From Hemerocallis citrina (Eukaryota; Streptophyta; Magnoliopsida; Asparagales; Asphodelaceae): a stretch of DNA of 64,000 nucleotides. Positions 44,893-55,500 of the stretch are shown piece by piece. The translations under genes were made by a program, and so were the position numbers. The notes beneath the pieces were generated by a model. The model was not told where the DNA came from, did no database searches, and worked only from the letters and a program-made list of their open reading frames with translations. Every line of letters starts with the position of its first letter. The first letter of the stretch is position 1. The stretch lies in contig CM030367.1 in assembly GCA_017893485.1 (NCBI GenBank), positions 146,743,767-146,807,766 of the forward strand, given 5' to 3'.

Positions 44893-45469
44893 TGATATGG
44901 CTGAAAATAGGATTAAATCGGGACCATTCAAATCGGACACAAATCTTAAAGCTCTCAGGGGTAAAACGGTAATTTCACCTACAAACGGGTCTGAAATGGG
45001 AACTGGGTCTTTCTTCAAAACCCAATAACCCATAAACGGATTTGTCCTACTGGGTATGGGTCCCAACCCATTACGAACCAGTTCAGAAGGATAAAGAAGA
45101 ATTCAGATTCATAGTTATCCCTAAGAGGTGGTTTTAACCACTTCTATCCATCCACACCGGGAAGTAGAGATTTGTTCTTATCTCGAAACGGATCCCTAAG
45201 GCGACTATAAATACGCCTCTCCCCCCACCGTGACAAGGTAATCAATCTTTTTCTCTCTAAAGCTCTTTCATAATCTTTCTCATTACTGATAAGAGCGTCG
45301 GAGGGTGCGTCGCCGGGATCCCTCCCGGTGTATCGCACTTTTTGTAGGTCCGCGGCAGCGGCAAGAAACAAGTCAACACGTTGGTGAAGGTCAACAGGTT
45401 TGCCTTATTCGTTTTCTTAAGAATCCACAAATTTATCTGTTTGCTCCCACACCAAAATCAGCAGTAACA
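44893..45469 (+). repeat. 5' LTR of gypsy family F, inserted in copia gag
   Basis: The 577-bp LTR runs TGATATGG...CAGTAACA. A TATA-like TATAAATACGCC (45209-45220) precedes a likely transcribed region. It matches the solo LTR at 52955-53531 over its whole length with scattered differences. Directly after it comes ATTGGCGCCGTCTGTAGG (45471-45488), a primer-binding site type common in plant gypsy elements. Confidence 0.85.
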
Positions 45470-46347
45470 GATTGGCGCCGTCTGTAGGAAACGAAAATGC
45501 AATCCAACCTAACTTCATCAGCGAGAGTAGTTTCAAGCCATGCATCCTAAAGAGAAGGGAAAGGCAGCGGTTTCCATCCGAAGAGCCACTCCTCTTCCTC
45601 CTCCTCCAGTTCAAGATGTTCTTCGTCAACAGCCTCCTCCTGAACAGGCCCCTCCAGGGTCTCAGGGGACTACCTAGAGGGGCTCTCGTCGGAGTCATCC
45701 AAAGTGACATCCTCTTCATGACCATGTTAAGGTCCACAATCCTTCAATTGACTCTCTGGCTTCTTAAAGCCCTCCCGAGCAAGATCTTCGTCAAGTGATT
45801 GTCAACCGCCAAAAGGGGGTCGACCTCCGTACTTGTCTGAATGGATGGCGAGCTCTTGGAGGAGTCCATCAACCTGAGCACTCAGGAGTCTCAAGAGTCC
45901 GGACCCCTCGCAGACCGAGGACCAGAAAGTCCCCTCCCCCGAGGTGGCGAAGAGAGTCCCCTCAACATCACATCTGAGGAGAAGTCATACTCCAGTAAGC
46001 TGAGCCACACATAGGGACCGCCAAGCTGGAGGGTCACCGGTCACAAGGGCGGAGTTCTAAGATTTTTAAGAAGTCGTTCTGCGGGCCCTCAACGTCGCTC
46101 CTAACCACGAGCAATGGGCACCTAGTCCTCAACCTGCCCCAAGCCATCACCACCGCACTCCTAGTCCCCTTTCGCATGGGAAAGAGTCTAGGGGCTCTGC
46201 AAGATATGACCGAAGAAAAGACTCGGTCTACCACTGTCTCCACGAGATGGAGAGGCACCTTGGCCGACTTGACAGAGAAGTGGAACAACGGGCGAGGAAT
46301 TTTAGCCCGAGCAGGCCTCCGTTCTCGTCCCGGTCTCGGAAAACTTC

Positions 46348-46872
46348 AAGCCCCCTAACTTTGAGTCATACAACGGGGAGTCGGACCCCGCTGACCACAT
46401 CGAGAGTTTTAAAACTCTCATGATGATCCACCAGGCTTCGGATGTGCTTCTTTGCAAAACCTTCCCTGCCACGCTGAAGGGGCCTGCGAGAGAATGGTAC
46501 TCTCGGCTCGCCCCGGCCTCTAACTTCTCCTTCAATCAACTTGGAGGGCACTTCCTTACTCATTTCGTGAGTAGCCACCCGGCCGAGAAAACACGTGTAT
46601 CTTTGGTGACCCTCAACCAAAGAAAGGGTGAACGCCTAAGAGATTACGTTTGGTGCTTCACCGTCGAAGCCCAGTCTATTGTCTCCTTCAACCAATCCGT
46701 AGCCTTTGCAGCATTCGGGCACAACGTCACTAACGCCGACCTCAAGGCGTCCCTTGCCAAGAAGCCTCCTCGAGAAGTTCGGAGTCCAGCTTGTCCTACA
46801 GAGCTGCTCCCACAACTTACTAAGCTCAAAAAACGAGTTTGGAGTCCAACACTTGGTTCAATGCTACTTTAG
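46348..46872 (+). pseudogene. Gypsy Gag capsid-like domain
   Basis: The open segment reads KPPNFESYNGESDPADHIES through ASDVLLCKTFPATLKGPARE to FVSSHPAEKTRVSLVTLNQ and GERLRDYVWCFTVEA. This is the retrotransposon Gag core of plant gypsy elements (the DP-DH, FP-TLKGPA-WY and L-ETLRDY-type landmarks). After LKASLAKKPP the sequence decays into tandem repeats. The N-terminal part upstream is broken by frameshifts. It would form the capsid. Confidence 0.8.
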
Positions 46873-47060
46873 CCGCTTGCAACAAGCAAGTACAGAGCAG
46901 CTCACCATTCGGAATTGCTCCTGCAACTCGTTAACCCCCTCAAACGACAAGTTCGGATCCAACACTTGGTTCGATGCCGCTTTAGCTACTTGCGAACGGG
47001 CGAGTACAAAGTAGCTCACCATTCGGAATTGCTCCCACAACTGTTGAAACTCACATAAAT
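46800..47060 (+). repeat. Tandem repeat, about 112-bp unit
   Basis: Two to three diverged copies share ACTTGGTTCRATGC and CTCACCATTCGGAATTGCTC. They lie directly after the gag core. Confidence 0.75.
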
Positions 47061-47420
47061 GACAAGTTCGGAGCTCAAAACTCTCCCCTAGAGTTGCTCC
47101 TCAAACTCGTCACCCGAACGGCTCTCCTAGAGCATGGAGATGATTCCTTGTCCCACTCGCCTCCCGAGTGGTGCTCTTCTAAGCGAGTTCGGAGCTCAAA
47201 ACTCTCCCTTAGAGTTGCTCCTGAAACTCGTCTCCCGAACGACACTCTCCTAGAGCCTGGAGATGATTCCTCGTCCTACTTGCCTCCCGAGTGGTGCTCT
47301 TCTAAGCGAGTTCGAAGCTCAAAACTCTCCCCTAGAGTTGCTCCCCAAACTCATCTCCCAAACGGCTCTCTCCTAGAGCCCTCGCCTCCCTAGCGGCCTT
47401 CTTCTAAGAGAGTTCAGAGC
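47060..47420 (+). repeat. Tandem repeat, about 122-bp unit, three copies
   Basis: Copies start at about 47066, 47187 and 47310 with GTTCGGAGCTCAAAACTCTC. Each also contains TAGAGTTGCTCC, CTAGAGC and GCCTCCCGAGTGG. The third copy is incomplete. Confidence 0.85.
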
Positions 47421-47649
47421 CTAACTCATCTAGAGGAGCTCCCTAAACTTATCTCTAAGAATGAATCTTCCCAAGAGCCATACAAGGCACTTCTCAACTT
47501 CATGAAGGCAAGAATGTTGCGGAACTATTTTGACCATGAAGAATTATGATTCTTCGGATTATCACTAAAGAGAAGTTGTAGATCTTTAAGTCAGCTTCAA
47601 AACGAGGGGTCACACGCCCCGATCCGACCTCTGTAGCCCGGGGAAAGTG

Positions 47650-48130
47650 GGTTACAACAACGGCTCATCAAGCTCGCCGCAGATGTCGAACAAAAGTGTT
47701 TCCGAGCTAAAAATAGGCAAAATGACATTGACCAGTCAACGCTCGCCTATCGTTCACCATGTTCGACATCGCTGGCCAAGCTCGCCGCAGATGTCGAACA
47801 TACGTGTTTCCGAGCTGAAGATAGGCAAAATGTCAACGCTCGCCTATCGTTCGCCATGTTCAACACACCGCTTGCCAAGATCGCTGCAAATGTCGAACAT
47901 ACCTGTTTTTGAGCTGAAAATAGGCAAAATGACGTTGACCAGTCAATGATCGCCTATCGTTCGCCATGTTCGACACACCGCTCGCCAAGCTTGCCGCAGA
48001 TGTCGAAACAGATGTATTTCTGAACTGAAAATAGGCAAAATGACGTTGACCAGTCAACGCTCGCCTATCATTTGCCGCGTTCGACGCCACGTCCGTCAGA
48101 ACAAGCCAAACAGAGCTGTTTCCGAACAAA
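47650..48130 (+). repeat. Tandem repeat, about 105-112-bp unit, four to five copies
   Basis: The unit contains AAGCTCGCCGCAGATGTCGA, GTTTCCGAGCTG, AAATAGGCAAAATGAC and GTTGACCAGTCAACGCTCGC. A related GACGTGTTTCCGAACAGAT recurs at about 52047, on the far side of the solo LTR, suggesting both belonged to one array or element. Confidence 0.85.
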
Positions 48131-48297
48131 AAATGAGAAAAAAATTCTCGTCAAAATCCGCGCTCAAATAAGGATCAATGTCTTAGATTCGCCCAAAACA
48201 AAAAACAAAACGAAGATTAGCAAGGGGTTAACGGGTCGGGTTCATACTCGTTAGAGACCCGAACCCAATTCCCCTTCTTCCTCCCCTCCTTCAGTTT

Positions 48298-51052
48298 TGT
48301 AGCGCCCCGAATTTCTAATAAGATATCTTAGAAAATACGTAGCACATTCCCAGCGATCCACTTCAATACAATATTAAACATAACCAACACCACTAAAATT
48401 TTCAAACTTTTGTTACAACAAATCATTTTCAACACACAGCGGAATTCAAAACAAACTCAACTCAATATTTTCTTTTCATTTACAACTCAAATTATCTCCA
48501 TATGCTATTACAAATTTTACACAAATCTCTTATGAGTCAAATATGTCTCGAAACCAACTTAAGCATTCCATCTCCAACTCTAAGCAACTACCTGCAACAA
48601 GTGAGGCTAGAGATAATCCCTAACCCCCAAACTAAAGGGGTCAGCCATAAATGGTGTGAGAAATATAAAAATAAACAAACAACGACATAAAAGGTCATAA
48701 CTCATAATTCTTAAACAACAAGTACTAAAAGAATATAGAAAATACGAAATGACAATATCATAAAACATCAAGTGGTACTAAGCTAAGTGTCATGTGTGGA
48801 AAACAAGAAAACCACATGCATAAAACCAAACCAAGAAAACACAAGTTCTATATGCAGACTCACTAATGCGTACTTGTCGAAGTCTATGCATCCCATTCTA
48901 CATAGGTTCGGTGCAAGCCCTTAACGACTTCACTTCATAGGGTTCAATCCCCGCGTTATAAACTTAACATGATGACTACTACGAGATAAAGATAAACTAT
49001 GGTTGGTATCTCATGCCCGATAATTCCGGAGATCAATCCCACACCACGAGTAGTTACCGTGATAATTCCGGAGATTGTCCCACACCACAAGACTGTGATA
49101 ATTCCGGAGACATATCCCACACCACTAGTAATCTACTGTGATAATTCCGGAGATTGTCCCACACCGAAAGCCATACTGAGGTTCTTGACTCATGTTCCCG
49201 TTCATCATATCACCACTAGTGCCTGTCCTTATCATTTTGGGTTAATGGTTTACTCAACGAATCTCCTAGAGTGATATACCCTACCGGCCTAAATTCAAAC
49301 TCAATAACTGAAATGCCTCAGTGGGCCTCAACTAATACTCAACATCGGTATACTAGGGTCACACACCTCTAGAGACTCAAACTGAAAAGTCTAAACTAAA
49401 GTTCCACTAAACAAAGTGGCTCAACTAAAAGTCCCAAACTTAATACTTAACTGAATATCTCAAAGTCAAATGCTTAATCAAATACTGAATTGAATGTCAA
49501 GTATAGACTGAATTATCTGAAGAACCAATCATTCGAATTAACACTGAAGTTTACAAAGATCCTTCAGTACCAGTCGACTCATACTAATGATAAGTCGACT
49601 GTCCAGAGGACAAAATTTCCCAAAATTTATAAAAATAAACTAAGTCTTATAACAGTCGACTTACAAGAGGGTCAGTCGACTTACCCGAGGTAATTCCCAA
49701 TAATCTTCTCAAAAATATTCTAAGTATATAAGTCGACTTAAAGGGTTATAGGTCGGCTGTCCTGAAGGACTAATAATTTTAACAAAAATAATTTTCTCAG
49801 TGGAACAGTCGACTGCCTATGAGCTAGGTCGACTGTCCAGAACAACTTTTTCAACGATTCTAAATAAAGTATCAGGCTCGTACCAGTCAACTGCACAGTA
49901 GGCCAGTCGACTGTCGGCCTACAGATTTCAAAGTTTAGGTCTGATTACAAAAATCAAAATCTGAAGTTTTCTAATGATCAATGTTATGAAAATAGTTCGT
50001 ATTCAGGAAAATAATAAATCTCAACGAATCTTCTTCAGGTATATGTATATATCACTCAAAACATCAATAAGTCAAGATTTAAGTTCTCATATTCTAAATC
50101 ACAAATCCTTTCGTTAGGGTTTTACAAGATCTAAATTCTTTCACGAATCTAATTCAAATCTGAATTATGAATCTAATGTCCAGGTGTTCATACACACATC
50201 TCAACATGCTTTTAGCAACACAATTTCAATAATAAGGATCTACTATTCCATCCACAATTATTCACATGATTCATACCACATTACAAAATTTAAATCGTTC
50301 ACAACATCAAATCAATATATCAATGATACTTGCACACATAGATCAACAACAAGACAAGTTTCTTTCATGCAAAACATCAAATCAAACAACAAAACATACG
50401 TCAAACAACAAAACAATTTTTATATATCTCACCTTAGATTTGAGAAAAGTCCACGAAAAGAATTCTCCTTTTGCTAGATCCAAAGACTCCTTTCTCCACC
50501 AAAAGAATCTCCAAAAATTCTGTATTTTTCAACAATGACGGCTGGGAGAAAAATCTCTTATATATGCTGGATTGATAATTAGGGTTTTACACACACTTTT
50601 GCAAAACAATCCCTTTCCAAAATACAATGGACATATATAGATCGTTCTTTGGAAATTCCATCAAAACTCATTTAAATTAGGATTTATAAGAAAATATACA
50701 TTCTAAATCTCAATTAATACTATTCAAAACGTCCAGAAATCACATTTTGCACTTAAACCCCTAAAAATGTCGAATTTGCAAAAAGGTCCTTCTTTTCTCA
50801 AAAATTGCAAATAGCTCCAATAAATTTCAGAAAAATCCAGAAAAATATTAAATAAATCACAAATATAAATAATGATTTTTCATAAAGAAAACTTAATTTT
50901 TTTTCCAACTTCTCAAAAGGTATTTGCACGTGTTTTGCACGTGTACAAAAGATAATTTTTTTTTTTTCTGAAAATATTCATTAAATTCTCCAAAATCAAT
51001 TTAAATTCATTTTCAAATATAAAAATAATATTTGAAAATACGGGGTTCTACA
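48298..51052 (-). mobile_element. Solo Ty3/gypsy LTR (family E), TSD AGTTT
   Basis: The 2755-bp LTR in minus orientation starts TGTAGAACCCCG and ends TTCGGGGCGCTACA. It is flanked by perfect AGTTT (48293-48297 and 51053-51057). It is related to the young gypsy LTR: same termini type, CACGTG pair near the start, and a roughly 40-bp minisatellite where the young LTR has its internal duplication. It contains about eight GTCGAC sites between 49570 and 49915. There is no internal domain, so it is a solo LTR. Confidence 0.9.
49019..49165 (-). repeat. Minisatellite of about 40-bp unit in LTR E
   Basis: Four copies of GTGATAATTCCGGAGA with TCCCACACCAC occur at 49019, 49060, 49097 and 49140 (plus-strand reading). 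Spacing is 37-43 bp. Confidence 0.9.
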
Positions 51053-51057
51053 AGTTT

Positions 51058-52140
51058 CTCCTGCCAAAATCCAAAAAACAAGCTTCGAGCTTCTTCGACT
51101 CCGAGCCTCGCCGAGCTCGACCTGCACCTCCACCAATGTCGAGCTACCTCCACTGTCCCTAGCTCCTGCACCTCTATCGAGCTCCGAAACTGAGCTCTGA
51201 GCCAGAACTCCCCTCCAGTGTCAAGCATTTCCATCGCCGAACCCATCATCCGCTATGCTCCATCATCTGTCGAGCTCGCCCAACTCAATCATCGAGCTCC
51301 ACTCCTGAGTCTTGTCGAACCCAACACTAAGTTCCAATGCCGAGCTCCGCCACCACCTAGTCGACCTCCATCATCGAGCTCCATGCCGCAGTCAACAAGC
51401 TCCCCCCTCACGAGCTCTTCTCCTCGCTAAGTTCGCACGAAGGCCAAGCTGCAACCGAGCTCACCCTCTCCACATTCGCCAAACTATTCCCCATTGAACA
51501 GTTCGTCGCCGAGCTCGGCCTCAACTTCGTTCGCCAAGCTTGCCCCGTTCGCCGAAAATCCTCTTCGAGCCCCAACGAAGAGTGACTCTCCACTGTTGAC
51601 CTCATTCTCATTTGCCAAGCTCGTCACACTCCAAGCTTCGCCACGATCGCCGAAATCTAGTTCGATCGAGGGCCAAACTCTCTCGGCGAACTCCAAGAAG
51701 GACCATCGTCCAGCTCCTCCCCTTGTCGAGCTCCCTCCGTCGCCAGCTCTCAGTCGAGCTCTTCTCATCGTCGAGCTCTCCCTCCATCTAGCTCTAGTGA
51801 TGCCCTCGGAGACGGAGTGGGAGTCAGAGTTGGATACATGTCTTAGACGAAGGCGTAGACGAAGACGAGGTCGATGGAGATGAACGCAGCATGAGAAGAA
51901 GTCGAGGAGAAGAAGAAGGAAAGGAGCGAAGGTGGGAAAAAGAAAGAAAAAAGAAAAAAGGTTGCCACGTGGCGGTCAACGTTGACCGGCCACATGGCGC
52001 TGCCTGGTTGGTTGTCGAATGAAAACGTTCGGATGTTGTCAAACAGACGTGTTTCCGAACAGATTATAGGGAAAAAGCTGCTGCCTCCCGATGCGCGCTC
52101 GTCTGATCACGATCAACGTACAGGATTGTGCCATGTCATC
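51058..52140. repeat. CGAGCTC-rich segment and remnant repeat
   Basis: From 51080 to 51780 the motif CGAGCTC occurs about a dozen times at irregular spacing, giving ORFs rich in Ser, Pro and Glu-Leu pairs on the plus strand and related composition on the minus. No domain is recognised. At 51960-52080 a GTTGACCGGCCAC and GTTTCCGAAC section resembles the tandem repeat at 47650-48130. Confidence 0.6.
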
Positions 52141-52498
52141 AGGTATTTATTTAATTGAATTAATTATTTAAAAAATTCGAATAACCAATTAAAAATCGAA
52201 AAAAGTTGATTAAAAATTCTAAAAATAATTATTAAATTCAAAAAATAATTTTAAATTCTGAAAATAATAATTATTAAATTAGAATAATTGGTTAGAATTT
52301 TCGATAATTAATTATTTAAATTTGGAAATTCAATAACAATTCAAAAAAATGATTAAAAACTGGAAAAAATTCGGAAAATCTAGAAAAATCACAAAAAATT
52401 CAGAAAATTCTGAGGATAATTTTGGGCATTTTATAAGCTCAGAATAATACCGATACACCTCGAACAAGATCCAAACTCCCTTAGGAACTCCGATAAAA
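52141..52498. other. AT-rich low-complexity stretch
   Basis: It is dominated by AATTAATTATT, AAAAATTC and AAATTCAAAAA words. No gene is seen. It ends abruptly where copia gag begins at 52499. Confidence 0.7.
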
Positions 52499-54190
52499 GC
52501 CCTCCTCCCGAAAACTTGTACTCATCGGAGCCATTCGTCTCCAATGAGACAAGTCTTACACGCTCACCAATTTTTGATGGAAAATGCTATGATGTTTGGA
52601 AAGTTCGTATGTCTCATTTTCTACAGATGCTTGGAGAATAAGTATGGAATGTATGTATTAATAAAACAGACATTCGGTTAGCGACGGAAAGACAACTTTC
52701 ACAAAGACAGAGCTAACGCTCAAGACGGCAAATTCCAAAGCCACGACGGCTCTCTATAAAGGGTTGAATATCGAAGAACTAATGCGATGCAGGAGAAACT
52801 GTAAGATAGCGTACGAAATCTGGAACATGTTAAAGCGGCATGAGGGAACCGCTTCTGAGGTAAAAGCTAAAGTAAATTTATGTTTTTATAAGTTTGATGT
52901 GTTTCGTATGTTGCCAGGAAAAAATGTGGATCAAATGCTTGCCTGCTTCGATATTGATATGGATAAAAATAGGATTAAATTGGGACTGTTCAAATCAGAC
53001 ACGAATCTTATTGCTCTTAGGGGTAAAACGGTAATTTCACCTACAAACGGGTCTGAAATGGGAACTGGGTCTTTTTTCAAAGCCCAATAACCCATAAACA
53101 GATCTGTCCTACTGGGTACGGACCCCAAATCATTACAAACCCATTCAGAAGGATAAAGAAAAATTCAGATTCATAATTATCCCTAAGTGGTGGTTTTAAC
53201 CACTTATATCCATCCACACCGAGAAGTAGAGATTTGTTCTTATCTCGAAACGGATCCCTAAGGTGACTATAAATATCCCTCTCCCCCCACTGTGACAAGG
53301 TAATCAATCTTTTTCTACCTAAAGCTCTTTCATAATCTTCCTGATTACTAATAAGGGCATCGGAGGTTGCGTCGCCGGGATCCATCTCGGTGAATCGCAC
53401 TTTTTGCAGGTTCGCGGCAGCGGCAAGAAACAAGTCAACACGTTGGTAAAGGTCAACAGGTTTGCCTTATTCGTTTTCTCAAGAATCCACAAACTCATCT
53501 GTTTGCTCCCACACCAAAATCAGCAGCAACAAATATCATTGTCCACGAACTTGAGAGCTTAGGTAAGGGGTTGGATGATGACCGAAAGGTCAGAAAACTC
53601 ATAAGTTGTCTCATACCAGAGTGGGATGTAAAGGCTGCTGCAATGAGGGAGACCCTTGAAGAAAAGGGATTCGACTACTACACATTCCAAGGAAAGCTGA
53701 AGACATATGAGATGGAGATGGAGAAAACCAAAAGATACAGACAAAATATTGGGATTGAACAAAAAATTGAGGAGAAAACCATTGCATTGTAAGCAGAAAA
53801 GTCCCGACCATCAAAAGCAGATTCAGACAGTGAGGAGTCAGACGAAGACATCGCCCTATTGACTAAGCAGTTTCGTAAGTATCTCAAACATAAAAAATAT
53901 GGCAGGTACCAAGGAGAAAGAGAGAAGGATAAAGATGATGTATGGTATATGTGCAAGAAGGCTGGACACATCTGAGCAAACTGTCCCATCTCACAGGACA
54001 GGAATAGGGACTACTACCGCTTAAATCCAAGTCTAAAAAAGAAAGCGTTGAAGGCAACATGGCTAGAATCAGATTCAAGTGAGTAAGAACAAGGCTATGA
54101 CGACGTCGGCTTCATGGCTCTTGGGAATGGTGAGGTGCAATCACCATCTCAAGAAGAGGTAATCGAAGAACCCACTTATGATGAGCTAGT
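52499..54190 (+). pseudogene. Second copy of copia family A gag, split by a solo gypsy F LTR
   Basis: The left part (52499-52954) starts abruptly inside gag at CCTCCTCCCGAAAACTTG and matches 44440-44892. A solo F LTR (52955-53531) follows. The right part (53537-54190) continues IVHELESLGKGLDDDRKVRK, then ETLEEKGFDYYTF, a decayed zinc knuckle (CKKAGHI with a stop), the acidic LESDSSE patch and EEVIEEPTYDELV. It is cut at 54191 by another LTR. Several stops are present. Confidence 0.85.
52955..53531 (+). mobile_element. Solo LTR of gypsy family F
   Basis: The 577-bp LTR (TGATATGG...CAGCAACA) is flanked by GATAT (52950-52954) and AATAT (53532-53536), matching at four of five bases. Removing the LTR and one flank restores contiguous gag, as seen in copy 1. 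The insertion point is the same base as in the copy at 44893. Confidence 0.85.
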
Positions 54191-55060
54191 TGTAACGCTC
54201 TTATTTTTATACACTGGAGAACCGTGACATAAACCAGAATCTTTTCCTTCAATTAGCCATAATACATAGAAAAACAGGAAAATTTAAAACTTTTTATTCA
54301 CCACAATTACATTACAAGTCCGAATGTTATAAAACTGCAATACATTAATCAGTGTTACAATAATGCCATACAAGTCCAAGTGTTACAAACTTTTAATAAA
54401 ATTTACATCAGAGTACAATGATAATAACACTTGGTACTTTCACTTGGATGCTTCTCAACATAAAATAAATTACAACAGAAGTTACAATTGAAAAATAAGA
54501 ATCAGCACTTTGCTTCTCTTGCCTTGAGTCCTCCTGAATCCTATACCTGTAGTTTTGCAATCCAGTACCTATTGAAGTGGGGACGTCAGTACATATACTG
54601 ACGCTTTAAGGCTGATGACTAGCAGCGGTTCTCAACTTTAAACAAACAGATTGATGAAACGAGAAACGTGTATATATAATTGATGTGTCAGTGTATGCTA
54701 TGACTTAGAATCTAATGCAGGATTAACTAATGCAATAATGCTCTTATTCTAATGCAAGCAAGTCTTCGGAACAGTATGCAGCCCATACTACATACGCCCA
54801 TAACAAGCCGTTTCTTCATATATAGGGATTTGAATCCACGCCATGAATTTGACTTTTGTACTCAACCTGTTTCTGAAGATACAGTGTGACTGATGAGGTT
54901 GCTCTAAAACGGTCTAATCCCACCATTCGCAGTTATATAGTGGTGTCTCCGTTTGCCACTATTGTCCGACGTATCGGACCTCACTCAAAAAGTTGACGAA
55001 CCCTTGGAGTTAAGTACAACACAGGTTAGCTCGAAGCATCCCCTGTGGCCCCCTAGCTTA
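54191..55060 (-). mobile_element. Gypsy-type LTR fragment, minus orientation (far end unclear)
   Basis: The end TGTAACGCTC on the plus strand is an LTR 3' terminus read backwards. Blocks corresponding to the young gypsy LTR in reverse appear in order: TTTACATCAGAGT (54411), GACGTCAGTACATA (54582), GCAGCCCATACTACATACG (54779) and GGGATTTGAATCC (54824). The 5' boundary of this LTR is not found. It interrupts the copia gag copy. Confidence 0.65.
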
Positions 55061-55425
55061 TAGACCGTAGTCTATGGCTTGTTCGCCTTTCTTGATATAG
55101 AGCACGACGGAGTTCCGGGGGTCCATCCCTGTAATTCCTATTTCCCGTATCTGTATTTTTTTTCTACTGTATTTTCTTTTGCTGGTATTCTTGTATTCAA
55201 TTTGAGATCCTGTATTCTGTTTCCGTTCGAATAAAATCATTTTGTCGTTTCAACTCAATTTTTGGTGCCTCTGTCTAATTCAATTGCATGTGCTCCTTGT
55301 GTCGTTCTTCATGAAGAATTGGCTATTTCTTCTCATTCATCTCTTTATTCCCCATTTTAATACATGTTGACCAATTCTCTAGTTGGATCCCTCTCAAAAC
55401 GGACACCCTAAAACCCATAAACCCA
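55061..55425. other. Unassigned stretch
   Basis: No gene is recognised. It may still belong to the reversed LTR. Confidence 0.4.
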
Positions 55426-55500
55426 AACCCTAACTATATAAACCTAAACACCCTAACCCTAACCCTAACCCTAACCCCTACCCCTCTTACTGTATTAACC
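55426..55500 (+). promoter_or_regulatory. Candidate promoter: TATA box with telo-box-like CCCTAA repeats
   Basis: A TATA-like ACTATATAAACC (55433-55444) is followed at once by four units of CCCTAA (55451-55474), then C-rich and CT-rich sequence like a plant 5' UTR. Short telomere-like motifs near the start site are known from plant genes of the translation machinery; here they could equally be retroelement promoter sequence. Confidence 0.4.

Larger units (their letters stand above)
45470..48292 (+). mobile_element. Gypsy family F internal region: gag remnant and tandem repeats, no pol
   Basis: A primer-binding site is followed by degenerate leader sequence, a gag core (46348-46872) and three tandem-repeat blocks. 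Protease, reverse transcriptase and integrase are not visible anywhere between this and 52.5 kb, so the element is gag-only or LARD-like. A solo gypsy LTR of another family interrupts the region at 48298. Confidence 0.7.

Noticed and set aside
49019..49165. CRISPR-like array
   Set aside because: The repeats are degenerate, the spacers are as short as the repeats and similar to each other, it lies inside a plant LTR, and there are no cas genes.
44893..53531. One complete gypsy F element with two LTRs inserted in gag
   Set aside because: The second LTR is flanked on its left by copia gag, not by F internal sequence, so it is a separate solo LTR and not the 3' LTR of the first.
55451..55476. 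Relic chromosome end (telomere)
   Set aside because: Only four units, next to a TATA box, and no longer array.
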